A DNA stretch of 64,000 bases from a virus: positions 1-64,000 of the IMG/VR virus record IMGVR_UViG_3300020595_000028. One strand, given 5' to 3'. The notes below the pieces were generated by a model. The model saw only the letters and a program-made list of their open reading frames with translations. It had not been told where the DNA came from and did no database searches. The translations under genes were made by a program, and so were the position numbers. Shown one piece after another: positions 8,480 to 17,087 of the stretch. How positions within the stretch are numbered: the stretch's first letter is position 1; each line of letters begins with the position of its first letter.

Positions 8480-10054
8480 TTATTCTTCGTCTAACTTAAG
8501 TTCATCTTCTTTTAGCTCTGGGTTAGCAACTAAAGGGTCAGTCTGAATCGCTTGGATAGCCTCTTCATCGTCGTAGTCAGCAGGTAGGAAGTCATTGTAC
8601 TTCGCAATGTTGACAAACGTATCACGAGAAATAATACCACCTTGGTACCATTCAGATACAAGACGCATAGCACCTTCGCCACCAACAGTAGCTGCAAAGT
8701 CAGCAGAGAGTTGGAATTCGATGTCGTTACCTGTGTAGTCCGTGTCATACTTCCAGTTTATCATAAAGGCTAGAATCTCTTGCATAGTACCAGAAATCTT
8801 AGCGTTCATTGTACCTAACTGAGCAGTCTGAGAAGCGTTACGAATCTCTAGAGCAACACCTGAAGCGGCTTGTTCTGGAGACAACATGCGGATACCCATC
8901 TTGGCCATCTCTTCGACGGTAGATTGAATAGCACGGTCCATATCCGCTAAAGCCCCCGTAGGTGTTTCTAGCACAGTAATGGATTCGTCTTTGCGAACAC
9001 GGAGCCAAGTACCAAGACCTGCGCCGACTAGTTCTTCAAACTCTTCGTCAGTCATGTCAGACTGCACCACTGGTGTATAGGTGGCCGCACCGTATAGTAG
9101 GTGGTTACGACGAGACACTTTGTTGTAGAGTGATACTTCTCTGTCAATCAATGGCATAAGCACTGGCTCAACAGGCTCAAGTTGCCCATTCAAAGGGAAC
9201 GCGGGAACGCGGTCCAGACGCTGACCAAACTTCATTGGGTATACTGTGTCATACAACTGGAAGCCACCATCAGCGGAGTCTTCGTACTCTTGTTGAATAA
9301 CACCGTTAAGTGCTTCTACTTCGTGAGAGCCATGAGACTTCTTGTAGTAGTCAAGAACCAAGAAACCCTGTTCATCAAGGTAGTGGTCACAAACAGTATC
9401 TACATAGTTAGGGTGCCAAGGATTATCATCGCTGTATTCTTCGCTGATATAACGAGTAGTCCAACGGCTAAGAGTCTTAACACGAGTAACTGGGTGAGTC
9501 TTAACCTGTACGTTAATAACATTCTCTGCTTTAATCAGAACAGGATAAGGAGAAATAGTCATACGCTCTTCAGGAGTCATATTCTCTAGTTCATCGTCTG
9601 ATACTGTTGGACGGTCAATGTAGACCCAAGCACGAGAAGTTTGTAGCTCTTCCCAGATAGCAGCATCCAAGAAGTTAAACAAAGAAGCACCATCAAGAGT
9701 AATATCCTTAGTAATCCAATCATAAGCATCTTCACTAAGTTCTTCAGGGAGAGTCAAGGTTGATGGTTTACGTAGCAAAGCACTAATCAGCACACGAGCA
9801 TACTGAGTTGTTAGACCCGGAAGCTCTGCTTCTGATTTATAAAAGTCATACTGTGGTTGTGACATACTAGGAGAGAAGGGTAGTAGCAAGTTAGAGTAAT
9901 CACGCTCGATATACTCATCATGTGCTTTAGCGTGGGCTTCACCCTGCAGTACTGCGCGAGCTTTCTTCCATAATGGTTTTAGTGACAAGTACGAAGCACT
10001 GGGGGTCTCTACACCACGCTTCTGTGTATTAGCAGCTGTTTTAACTAGCGACAT
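8480..10054 (-). CDS. Portal protein (DUF4055-like)
   Basis: A 524-residue protein starting MSLVKTAANTQKRGVE with a GAGG ribosome site. Segments such as the KKARAVLQGEAHAKAH region, PGLTTQYARVLISALLRKP, the IWEELQTSRAWVYIDRP region and MLSPEQAASGVALEIRNAS match the architecture of the DUF4055 portal group: N-terminal clip helices, a long central domain and an acidic C-terminus. It begins the head operon, with the MuF-RNAP, scaffold and capsid genes following. The 265-base leader upstream carries two promoter-like elements and a terminator, so portal expression seems specially controlled. Forms the dodecameric DNA entry ring. Confidence 0.85.
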   Translation of the reverse strand: MSLVKTAANTQKRGVETPSASYLSLKPLWKKARAVLQGEAHAKAHDEYIERDYSNLLLPFSPSMSQPQYDFYKSEAELPGLTTQYARVLISALLRKPSTLTLPEELSEDAYDWITKDITLDGASLFNFLDAAIWEELQTSRAWVYIDRPTVSDDELENMTPEERMTISPYPVLIKAENVINVQVKTHPVTRVKTLSRWTTRYISEEYSDDNPWHPNYVDTVCDHYLDEQGFLVLDYYKKSHGSHEVEALNGVIQQEYEDSADGGFQLYDTVYPMKFGQRLDRVPAFPLNGQLEPVEPVLMPLIDREVSLYNKVSRRNHLLYGAATYTPVVQSDMTDEEFEELVGAGLGTWLRVRKDESITVLETPTGALADMDRAIQSTVEEMAKMGIRMLSPEQAASGVALEIRNASQTAQLGTMNAKISGTMQEILAFMINWKYDTDYTGNDIEFQLSADFAATVGGEGAMRLVSEWYQGGIISRDTFVNIAKYNDFLPADYDDEEAIQAIQTDPLVANPELKEDELKLDEE

Positions 10055-10125
10055 ATTATTACCTCATTAAGTAGTTAATCAGGCATGATGCCTTTATGTT
10101 GTTGTTGTATAGTTATTATATTAAA

Positions 10126-10149
10126 AGATACCCAATAACAAAGGTATCC
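10126..10149 (-). promoter_or_regulatory. Leader hairpin upstream of portal gene
   Basis: On the minus strand GGATACC and GGGTATC form a stem with an A/T loop, followed by TTTT. A shorter palindrome (AGGCATGATGCCT, 10081-10093) lies closer to the start codon. Both are in the untranslated leader between the proximal promoter-like element and the portal ATG. They could attenuate transcription or protect the mRNA end. Confidence 0.4.
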
Positions 10150-10188
10150 TTAAATATAATTATAGTTATATTATAGGGGAGACTGGGG

Positions 10189-10207
10189 TCATTATTCCGC
10201 CCTATTT
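10189..10207 (-). promoter_or_regulatory. Family A promoter-like element (portal-proximal)
   Basis: Minus strand AAATAGGGCGGAATAATGA, followed by CCCC. It is one of five nearly identical 19-base copies in the window, all intergenic and all in the direction of transcription; this one lies about 135 bases before the portal ATG. The layout (A/T block, GC-rich block, AATAAT, then GA) resembles T7-like promoters with a specificity block, a melting region and a purine start. Probably read by one of the two phage RNA polymerases. Confidence 0.7.
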
Positions 10208-10230
10208 TTTCCGATAAAAAGAAGGTAAGC

Positions 10231-10250
10231 CTGCTAGGTAATCCCAGCAG
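10231..10250 (-). terminator. Intrinsic terminator after the lysis genes
   Basis: Minus strand CTGCTGGGATTACCTAGCAG forms a stem of about 7 bp with a four-base loop, followed shortly by TTCTTTTT. It sits between the two Family A elements, so it would stop transcription from the lysis/tail unit and from the distal element, leaving the proximal element to drive the portal unit. Confidence 0.6.
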
Positions 10251-10299
10251 ACTTTCTTGATTCGAGGACTGTCAGACTTGAGAGCCTGTCCCCTTATTA

Positions 10300-10318
10300 T
10301 CATTATTCCGCCCTATTT
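10300..10318 (-). promoter_or_regulatory. Family A promoter-like element (portal-distal)
   Basis: Minus strand AAATAGGGCGGAATAATGA, identical over all 19 bases to the copy about 110 bases downstream. It abuts the stop codon of the endolysin gene. Because a terminator lies between the two copies, this one may make only a short transcript or feed a regulated read-through. Confidence 0.65.
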
Positions 10319-10319
10319 A

Positions 10320-10865
10320 TTATTTTTTTGGAATCTCAAAGTGAGGTCCGTCAATAAATGGTTTTCGTCCTTGTTTTCTTCGAGTTGCCACATAATCATG
10401 GTTAGCCTCTTCAGCGTCCTTGTCATTTAACAAATGAGTCCAAGCTGCACCCCAACGGATGGTAACATCCAACTCACGGGCAGCCTCTGCGAAGGCTTGA
10501 GCGATAGTAATGTAGTGTTCTAAGTCCCAAGTTACCTCACCATCCACATAAGCAACTACGTCGATAGCCATACCGTCTTGGTGACGAGAATAACGTACCT
10601 GTGTCTTGCCTGTAGCTAGAAGTTGGTTCTGTTCATGCTGTGTACGTAGACCGCAAGTAATCCCGAAGTCAATCGAGCTATACGTGAGGGCTAAGCGTGC
10701 TACTGCTACAAGGCTCTCGTTTACATCGACAAGTTTAACCTCAGAGCGATTCCCAAACTTCCAGCCATAGGTTTCAACTGGAGTAATACCTTTTAGGTAG
10801 CTTGGGGCTGTATCGTCTTTACTGAACATAGAAGTCAGTTTATCTTGTAATTTTGTAAACTTCAT
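10320..10865 (-). CDS. Endolysin, M15 (VanY/L-alanyl-D-glutamate) peptidase
   Basis: A 181-residue protein starting MKFTKLQDKLTSMFSK. The zinc-site motifs of M15 peptidases are present: SRHQDGMAIDVV (H95, D102) and GPHFEIP (H175), with GLRTQHEQNQLL upstream. This fold includes the T5 endolysin, which cuts the peptide stem of peptidoglycan. There is no signal peptide or transmembrane segment, so release depends on a holin; the gene immediately upstream encodes a holin-like protein with one base between them. It ends the tail/lysis unit just before a promoter and terminator cluster. Confidence 0.9.
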   Translation of the reverse strand: MKFTKLQDKLTSMFSKDDTAPSYLKGITPVETYGWKFGNRSEVKLVDVNESLVAVARLALTYSSIDFGITCGLRTQHEQNQLLATGKTQVRYSRHQDGMAIDVVAYVDGEVTWDLEHYITIAQAFAEAARELDVTIRWGAAWTHLLNDKDAEEANHDYVATRRKQGRKPFIDGPHFEIPKK

Positions 10866-10866
10866 T

Positions 10867-11259
10867 TTATTGTTTCCACTTATCTACCATCTTCTCACCA
10901 GAGCGACCAACGATATAACCACCAACACCAATTTGTAGAAGGTTCCACAGTTCAGCAGGCAAGTCAATGGCGTAGTCAGAACCTACAAAAAGGTTCAGTA
11001 CAGGGAAGAACAAGTAGTTCATAGCTACGATTGCGATGATAACCATCATCAATAGAGGACGCCAAGTAGCAGTCAACCAGTGACCAGACTTAGCTTCTTC
11101 CAGAACAATCTTACCACGAAGTGATTCAAGACTGTCTGTATGTTCTAGTAGAGCTAGTTTAATCTCTTTCTCTACATCCATGCTCTTGTCACCGTCGGGG
11201 ATAAGGCGTTTAACCAAATCCCCAACGATGGGAGCAAGTACTGTTATTAGTGCGCCCAT
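10867..11259 (-). CDS. Holin, three-TM GTA-type (putative)
   Basis: A 130-residue protein starting MGALITVLAPIVGDLVKRLI. It has an amphipathic N-terminus, a charged helical middle (residues 25-60), then the conserved-looking WLTATWRPLLMMVIIAIVA, a second hydrophobic segment NYLFFPVLNLFV, and LLQIGVGGYIVGRSGEKM. The W-R-P before the first membrane helix and the G-G-Y-x-x-G-R-S end are typical of the '3TM holin' group found in phages and gene transfer agents. Directly upstream of the endolysin, so the two form the lysis pair. Confidence 0.8.
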   Translation of the reverse strand: MGALITVLAPIVGDLVKRLIPDGDKSMDVEKEIKLALLEHTDSLESLRGKIVLEEAKSGHWLTATWRPLLMMVIIAIVAMNYLFFPVLNLFVGSDYAIDLPAELWNLLQIGVGGYIVGRSGEKMVDKWKQ

Positions 11260-11281
11260 AATTTTCTCCTATGTTTATTAT

Positions 11282-11497
11282 TTATGATAAAGCCTCTAGT
11301 TTATCTCGGATAGCAAGCAAAAGCTCACCATCTTCTGGCCCAGAGTAAGCACTGTTGAGCACCAAGGCGTAGTCGCCTACATTCTGGAAAAGGCCTTCTG
11401 CGAGTTCTTCAAACACCTTAAATGAAACATTGGTAATGTTTGTCTCGTGGTTAGAACTCATATTTTTTACACGAATAGTCTTGTTGGTTAAATCCAT
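11282..11497 (-). CDS. Small hypothetical protein
   Basis: A 71-residue protein starting MDLTNKTIRVKNMSSNHET. Mixed alpha/beta, acidic C-terminal half ending LLLAIRDKLEALS. No family recognised. It lies between the tail accessory genes and the holin with short spacing and good ribosome sites on both sides, so it is probably part of the same late operon. Confidence 0.55.
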   Translation of the reverse strand: MDLTNKTIRVKNMSSNHETNITNVSFKVFEELAEGLFQNVGDYALVLNSAYSGPEDGELLLAIRDKLEALS

Positions 11498-11512
11498 TGA
11501 GTTTTCCTTTAG

Positions 11513-12088
11513 TTAGGCGTACCGCCAAACGTTCAAAGTCCAATCTACGTCTACGATTGGAGTTATTAGGTTAGTTGTATCAAAAAGGTTCATCCTAGCC
11601 CTCATGTTTCCTGATAAGGAGCCTCGCTCATTTCTAGTAGCAGTACTGTGACTACTAGATACTTGTTCCCACATGTTAGTGTTTAGCTTTAGAATGAGCT
11701 TGGTTTGCGTAATCCCTGCAGTTAAGAAGGTTACAGCAACATCAACAGGACCTGCAGCGGAGACGCCTATCTGAAGGGGGGTGGAGAGTGGCATCATGGC
11801 CCCGTTGTAAGAATCAACAAAGTTAGCATTCTGTACTTCTGTTAGAGAAGCTCTTAGTTGGATTACGTCTTTAGTAGTGTCGATAGTTGTACCTAAAGAA
11901 ATTCTAACTTCTTGGTCGAAGTAACTTGTCCAGACTTTCTGAGTTTGTCCGGTGGGTTGGTTTGGAACCCTAACGTTTGTACCACTTTGAGTGTAGCGCA
12001 GGTACATTAACCTGTCGTCGCCGTTGAACTTGGTAGTACCAACAGCATTTGTTATTTCAACTTGACTTGCAGTTACTTTGAGAGTCAT
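11513..12088 (-). CDS. Tail-associated protein, paralogue of the upstream gene
   Basis: A 191-residue beta-rich protein. Its opening (VEITNAVGTTKFNGDDRLMY) aligns with that of the upstream gene product (IRTRNNVGGVTFDSNDKYVK), so the two probably share an attachment domain. Its start overlaps the upstream stop as ATGA. It follows the tail tip gene and probably decorates or completes the tail tip. No enzyme motif seen. Confidence 0.6.
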   Translation of the reverse strand: MTLKVTASQVEITNAVGTTKFNGDDRLMYLRYTQSGTNVRVPNQPTGQTQKVWTSYFDQEVRISLGTTIDTTKDVIQLRASLTEVQNANFVDSYNGAMMPLSTPLQIGVSAAGPVDVAVTFLTAGITQTKLILKLNTNMWEQVSSSHSTATRNERGSLSGNMRARMNLFDTTNLITPIVDVDWTLNVWRYA

Positions 12089-12984
12089 GGTGTCACCGCC
12101 AAATCAACACCTACAGGGTCGCCGTATAGCACTAGGTGTGGGGTTGAACTTGACCAAGGGATAACTTCACTACCTACTCTTGATAGTATTCTACTACGGC
12201 GGTTAACTCCGTAATTTATTGAACCACCATTTTTTTGGTCATGCCAGCTGTAGCTTGTGCTTCGTATATCAGGGAAGTTTACTCGGAAAGTTTGCCCTGA
12301 ACCGACTACTTGCGCTAAATCAGAAGATTCTATGGTATACCCCGCATGACAACCCATGACATAGTTGAGACTGCTCGTAACCATATAAGTGTATGCTTCA
12401 AGGCCGAAGTACACACCAAGGGTATCGCTAGTCTCATCAGACTGCGCTGTAAAACTATGTCTACTCGAACCATTAGTAGAGGCCCACATAACTGTGTAGT
12501 CCTCAACATCGTTTTTATTCATGTCTCGTAGAGTATAACTATTCATTCCAATAGGGAATGTAAGTACCAACTCCCGCCCCGCAGCAGGGGCACGGTAAGG
12601 GTCGTTCACAACTGCTTTTGCAGGCACGTAGTTAAAGAAGTTAGCTCGTGTTAAAGCCCCGTTGGGAATCCCTAAACCTGCATTAGAGAAATTACGATAA
12701 ACATTGGTAGAAAGACCGTAAGAGCTAGGTGCCGAGACAAACTTCATGTTCCCCGAAGGGTCAAACCCCACTGCGTTTGCGACAGAGTGTGTTGATTGGT
12801 AGTTACCTGTGTTGTCGTTTCTTACAGGGACGTTGCGGCTTTGTCTTCGATAGCCAGCAAATTTGAAATTCCCTGACGATGTTGTTTTTACGTATTTGTC
12901 GTTGGAGTCAAAGGTGACCCCTCCAACGTTATTTCTTGTTCTAATCCTGTTAGACTCGATTTGAATTCTATCAACCAAGGACAT
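12085..12984 (-). CDS. Tail-associated protein with the shared N-terminal domain
   Basis: A 299-residue protein starting MSLVDRIQIESNRI. It is rich in Asn, Ser, Tyr and Gly, as in externally exposed tail proteins. The first 40 residues resemble the start of the next gene product. A central AAGRELVLTFPIGMNSYTLR is followed by a beta-rich C-terminal half. It overlaps both neighbours by a few bases. Likely a tip or fibre accessory; no function assigned. Confidence 0.6.
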   Translation of the reverse strand: MSLVDRIQIESNRIRTRNNVGGVTFDSNDKYVKTTSSGNFKFAGYRRQSRNVPVRNDNTGNYQSTHSVANAVGFDPSGNMKFVSAPSSYGLSTNVYRNFSNAGLGIPNGALTRANFFNYVPAKAVVNDPYRAPAAGRELVLTFPIGMNSYTLRDMNKNDVEDYTVMWASTNGSSRHSFTAQSDETSDTLGVYFGLEAYTYMVTSSLNYVMGCHAGYTIESSDLAQVVGSGQTFRVNFPDIRSTSYSWHDQKNGGSINYGVNRRSRILSRVGSEVIPWSSSTPHLVLYGDPVGVDLAVTP

Positions 12985-13468
12985 ACACCTTTACTGTAAT
13001 TGTTGTTGCGGGCATGTTTGTGGTAGATGCCATCCCTATTGATGTCAGCTGTATTGAACTGCCACTGTTGCTTGCATAAATTTGTCTATTCCAAGCAGTT
13101 CCACTCGCCACAACCACTGAGTCAGGGGAAACTTCAGAGTTATACTCTAACAGCAAAGACAAAGGGTTGGAGACCGAGGAAGTTCCAAGGGTTTCTGATT
13201 GAACCTTCGGAGTGGCAATAGCAATGTTGTAAGTATTACAGGAGCCACCATCGATGGTGTTTACATTCCTGGCATAAGCAGGGAAAGTTACAGTACCTGA
13301 TATCTCGTCTTGGATATCTAGATAGTTTAACGCTGAGTGGAATCTAATTTTATTTAAATCTGCGGTTGGGTCTGCGCAGAGGGTTTCTAACGCAGCACCT
13401 GTAACGGAACTATCAACAATCATAAGATTACCGGAGGAACCGCTCGTGTAGAGTGTTCTAGTTACCAT
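12971..13468 (-). CDS. Tail-associated beta-rich protein
   Basis: A 165-residue protein starting MVTRTLYTSGSSGNLMIVD. Rich in Ser, Thr and Val, ending TNMPATTITVKVYVLG. No enzyme motif. Overlaps the stop of the upstream gene and the start of the downstream gene, indicating translational coupling within a tail accessory set of four genes (11.5-14.0 kb). Structural role inferred from location. Confidence 0.55.
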   Translation of the reverse strand: MVTRTLYTSGSSGNLMIVDSSVTGAALETLCADPTADLNKIRFHSALNYLDIQDEISGTVTFPAYARNVNTIDGGSCNTYNIAIATPKVQSETLGTSSVSNPLSLLLEYNSEVSPDSVVVASGTAWNRQIYASNSGSSIQLTSIGMASTTNMPATTITVKVYVLG

Positions 13469-14000
13469 AGTTATAGTACCTCACATTGTTGTAATTATTT
13501 AAGTAGGTGGAGCTACGGCGAGTAGATAGCTCACCTCTGTGATGACAAAGAATGAAATCTAAACTCTCAAAGACGCAGATGTGGGTTGCCCCGTTGCTGT
13601 CTTCGTAGGTAGCGATTGAGTGTTGTTGAGGGTTGTCAATAGAGACAAATCCCCAGTCCACTAATTTAGAAACTTGGTAGCCATAGGTGTACCCCTCTAG
13701 GTATTCTCTGAAGGTAAGGGCGAGCAAGGTTTGCTCAAGAGTAGAGTTGTAGACACCGTCTAGATAGCGAGAGCAAAGCAAGACGCAATCATTGCGCCTC
13801 ACCTTGTAAGTCTTTCCGAGAAGGTTGTTCGGAGAGGGTATGATTTGAACTTTACGCTCAAAATTATTTAAGTAAATAACACCCTCTCCTAACACGTTTG
13901 AGAGCGTGTATTCACCATCCTCTTTTAGCAACAACTCTCCATTAAACACTGTAAACTTTGTGTTCAATGGGAGTGCGTTTAATTCTTGATAGCTATGCAC
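13458..14000 (-). CDS. Tail protein with NlpC/P60-like DC motif (putative)
   Basis: About 180 residues from a GTG start giving (V)HSYQELNALPL, chosen because AAGGGG lies six bases before it and it avoids a 53-base overlap with the tail tip gene; an ATG exists at 14061-14063. The segment VRRNDCVLLCSRYLDGVYN has the Asp-Cys arrangement seen at the nucleophile of tail-linked NlpC/P60 proteins, and a similar motif occurs in the gene at 17692. His residues follow near HICVFESLDFILCHHRGE. It could be a second peptidoglycan endopeptidase on the tail or an inactive structural copy. Confidence 0.55.
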   Translation of the reverse strand: MHSYQELNALPLNTKFTVFNGELLLKEDGEYTLSNVLGEGVIYLNNFERKVQIIPSPNNLLGKTYKVRRNDCVLLCSRYLDGVYNSTLEQTLLALTFREYLEGYTYGYQVSKLVDWGFVSIDNPQQHSIATYEDSNGATHICVFESLDFILCHHRGELSTRRSSTYLNNYNNVRYYNYGN

Positions 14001-14010
14001 TGTGTACCCC

Positions 14011-16527
14011 TTACGTACTAATTGTGATTGTTTTATTGTTAAGGTCGATAACGAAGTTGCCATCTGCGCTAGAAAGAGTTCCCGCAGTCATTGCACCAAT
14101 GTTACTTGAGATGGCAGACACAGTGGTCACTTCTATCTTGTCAGCGGTCACAGTTCCGTTCACCATAAGACCCCCATCAATAAACTCTGCTTGCTGAGTC
14201 CAACTGGTGTTGGCGTTATTACGAACATATCCTGTAGCATCATCTGTAGTGTTGTTGAGTACGATACGGTCCCCCGCTGCTACAGCTAGTCCTGTAGAGG
14301 TAACGAAGAACGCATTGACAGCAACGTCAGATAGGCCAGAGGTCGAAGCAGATGTTCCTGTTTCATAACGCCACCAACCAGCACCTCGTACCCCAGCTAC
14401 TCCATCAGCACCATCGTTACCGTCTGGACCAGTTGGACCTATAAAGGAAGCAAAGGTAATGCCAGAGGTGATAGGTAGTGTCGGGGTTTCCCCATCATAG
14501 GAGTAGTAGGCTACAAACGTGTTAGAGCCTAAAGTGTAGCTCTGAGTGTTTGTGGTTTCATCGATAGTGTCCGCATAAATAACAGCTACTTTACCAACAG
14601 TCTTTAGTTGGATAGCGTTGTCTTCAACTAGTAAACGGTTAGAAAGAGTTCCAACAGGAGATTTTGAACGGATAGAGAAGTCATAAGTACCTGTGACAAG
14701 GCCTACAATATCAAAAGTAGTTACACGGGTAGAACCAAGGGTTTGCCACGTAGCACCGTTATCATTTGAAATCTCAACAAGGTACTCTGTTGCAGAGACA
14801 TCATCTGCAGCGGTCCAAGTAAGTTTACCGGAGCCTGTACCAAAGTTATCTACCGTTGTTGAGTCAAAAGCGCCAGAAGTGGGTGCTTCTAAATTAAAGT
14901 CAAAAGTAGGCTGAACTGCATAAGCAATGTCATCTGCGACATTCCAAGCCAAGCTTGTGTGGTCAAAACGATAGACTGTCAGGTCTACAGTAAGGTCATT
15001 CTTGACAGCAATAGTCTCAACCCGATAGACGTCAGAATCAAGGCCAGCAACATCAGACTGCAGGTTAATAAAATCACCAGGCTCAAGGTTCAAACCCTTC
15101 TTAGACACTGTTAGCTTTACAGTAAAGATTGAGCGAGCCCTGCGCACGCTGTGTTCAGCCATTGCCAAAGCGTGATAAGGGTCTGTAATACCGTCTGAGT
15201 TGAAATCTGCTTGGAACGGCTGGTTGTTGTCTTCTGTCAGGTACTGGTTATGTACTGCACTATAAGAAGGTGGCCAAGTCATAGTGTCTTCTTTAAAGTC
15301 TTCATGTTCATTCAGAAAGTTGACAGTAGCTTGGTTTAAACGGCTTGAAGCATCAGGCCACGAAATCTCAATATTATCTCTTGTAATATCGTCATCGGTA
15401 AAATAATGACCAGAATCAACCAGAGCGTTTAGCGCAGTTTCATCTGAAGGATACTCTACAAGAAGCTTATACTTACCTTCTGAAGACCAAGTAAGCTCCG
15501 CTAGACCCATTGTGCTCATAATACGCTCAATGTTATCGCGAATCTTATCGCCAGTGTCTAGTGAGATGTTGCATTCATACAAAGGGAGAGGGCGGGTGGC
15601 TGTTAAATTGGTTTCAACCCAAACAGTTTTATTCCAATACCAGTACTGGTCTGAAGCCGTAGTGTACCAAAGCTCATTTTCATAAGTGTGCTTTTCCAAG
15701 TTAGTTGGACGAGACCCTAGGTCGGCAACAGTGTGAACTCTCTTTTGCCCGTTTACTTTCCCACTCACTGAGAGGTTTGTTGCAACGATTGTATCACAAA
15801 CGTTAGCAGCATCGTAGAAAGACTTAAGGTCAATGCCATCTGCTGAGAGACCACGTCCAAAGTCAGAGTTTGTTAGGTAATCAAGTAGGCAAAGAGCAGG
15901 GTTGTTTGAGTAAACAAAGTCGGTGCTCAGAGTATAAACTCCCGCAGTTTCCTTAACCCAACGAACCTTACGACCCTTTACAAGGAACTCCATTGAAGGG
16001 ACACCGTTGTAGTTGTAGTCTTCACGGTTTAGTTGGAAGGATGCCGCTGCGTGAGCAGCCCCTGTGAAGCGGTTAGTAGCTGCAAACCCGTTAGCTGTAG
16101 AGATGGCGTCTGCTGTTCCGCCTGAGACATGAGTGCGAATACGGTGTTTAAACTTTTCAACGCTAGAGTTGTAGTCGTTGTCGTTAACCTTTACCCACTG
16201 AACACCCTCAATACCTTCTGCGCACAGAGCGTACTCAACGTTTAAGTATTCATTCTTTGAGCCAGAACGGCTAGTGTTAGCAAACCCTTTAGCGAAAGAC
16301 TTATCAGAGTTATCAGAAGCGGAAACAAAGCTATTCTTAACCTTGTGTCCAGTTGCAACTCCACCTAGAACTGCTTTGCCGTAAACAACAGGTAGGCTAG
16401 AAGCCTCTCCTGAAACAGTTATATTGAAGCCTTTACGTTTGTCGGCTTCTCTCTTCATCTTGTTTTGTTGTGAAATTTGATATGCCGTAGAGGCAATAAA
16501 CATAAATACTTGGAATACAACACCCAT
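14011..16527 (-). CDS. Tail tip / host-specificity protein (lambda J-like)
   Basis: About 838 residues starting MGVVFQVFMFIASTAYQ; the ATG overlaps the upstream stop as TAATG. It contains SSLPVVYGKAVLGGVATG and NPALCLLDYLTNSDFGRGL, typical of J-like central tail-tip proteins. A fibronectin-III-like domain lies at about 545-632, then a short collagen-like GPTGPDGNDGADG stretch near 695-710. The C-terminus ends with VNGTVTADKIEV and GNFVIDLNNKTI, characteristic of J C-termini. With the next three upstream genes it makes a lambda/GTA-style tip module. Forms the distal cone and carries receptor-interaction elements. Confidence 0.85.
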   Translation of the reverse strand: MGVVFQVFMFIASTAYQISQQNKMKREADKRKGFNITVSGEASSLPVVYGKAVLGGVATGHKVKNSFVSASDNSDKSFAKGFANTSRSGSKNEYLNVEYALCAEGIEGVQWVKVNDNDYNSSVEKFKHRIRTHVSGGTADAISTANGFAATNRFTGAAHAAASFQLNREDYNYNGVPSMEFLVKGRKVRWVKETAGVYTLSTDFVYSNNPALCLLDYLTNSDFGRGLSADGIDLKSFYDAANVCDTIVATNLSVSGKVNGQKRVHTVADLGSRPTNLEKHTYENELWYTTASDQYWYWNKTVWVETNLTATRPLPLYECNISLDTGDKIRDNIERIMSTMGLAELTWSSEGKYKLLVEYPSDETALNALVDSGHYFTDDDITRDNIEISWPDASSRLNQATVNFLNEHEDFKEDTMTWPPSYSAVHNQYLTEDNNQPFQADFNSDGITDPYHALAMAEHSVRRARSIFTVKLTVSKKGLNLEPGDFINLQSDVAGLDSDVYRVETIAVKNDLTVDLTVYRFDHTSLAWNVADDIAYAVQPTFDFNLEAPTSGAFDSTTVDNFGTGSGKLTWTAADDVSATEYLVEISNDNGATWQTLGSTRVTTFDIVGLVTGTYDFSIRSKSPVGTLSNRLLVEDNAIQLKTVGKVAVIYADTIDETTNTQSYTLGSNTFVAYYSYDGETPTLPITSGITFASFIGPTGPDGNDGADGVAGVRGAGWWRYETGTSASTSGLSDVAVNAFFVTSTGLAVAAGDRIVLNNTTDDATGYVRNNANTSWTQQAEFIDGGLMVNGTVTADKIEVTTVSAISSNIGAMTAGTLSSADGNFVIDLNNKTITIST

Positions 16528-17087
16528 TAGATTTTGCCCCACTTTACTGAAACTGATTTGTCTTTAAATATTGCATCGAAGGAAGTATCCGATGAACTCC
16601 GTTGGTCCATGCCGTTTTTAGAAGTAATAAAGGAGCGAACCATGTCAAGGTCAGCCATAGGGGAGGTTCCTTCAATAACCGCTAGCTTCTGTTCGAAGTC
16701 ATTTGTTATCGTTGGTTTGTCCACAAAACCTTTGTAAACGGACAACACATCGTCAGTGCCTAACAGTGGGTCTCCGTTAGTATCTAAAAGAGAAACAAAA
16801 ACACTAATAGGTTTCCCAATAACGTTTGCTTTAAACTCAGCACCCATAGTGTCTAGCACCTCAGAAATAACCACTTTATAAGACTCTCGGTCTACTACAG
16901 ACGAGAACTTAGGTGGGTCAAACTCGTAAAGACCGCCATCGGCGAGATACGTGTTACCATCAAAGACCAAGTCTCTGTGGAAGGATGTAAAGTAGTAATC
17001 TTGAACAAACTCTAACTTGATTAAGAAAGCGAACTGGATAAAGTCGCTGTCAAGTACTGTTTGTGCTGCAGTTGAAAACTGTCTCAT
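16527..17087 (-). CDS. Tail tip component (DUF2163/lambda L-like, putative)
   Basis: A 186-residue protein starting MRQFSTAAQTVLDSDFIQFA. The opening, LVFDGNTYLADGGLYEFDPP, and the VYKGFVDKP segment resemble the hub proteins found in gene transfer agents and lambda-like tips. It is coupled to both neighbours by TAATG overlaps. Order here is distal tail protein, this protein, NlpC-like and J-like genes clustered together, which supports a baseplate hub role. Confidence 0.65.
   Translation of the reverse strand: MRQFSTAAQTVLDSDFIQFAFLIKLEFVQDYYFTSFHRDLVFDGNTYLADGGLYEFDPPKFSSVVDRESYKVVISEVLDTMGAEFKANVIGKPISVFVSLLDTNGDPLLGTDDVLSVYKGFVDKPTITNDFEQKLAVIEGTSPMADLDMVRSFITSKNGMDQRSSSDTSFDAIFKDKSVSVKWGKI

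Noticed and set aside
9182-9589. 135-residue plus-strand frame opposite the portal gene
   Set aside because: Lies wholly within portal coding sequence; composition and lack of ribosome site indicate a shadow.
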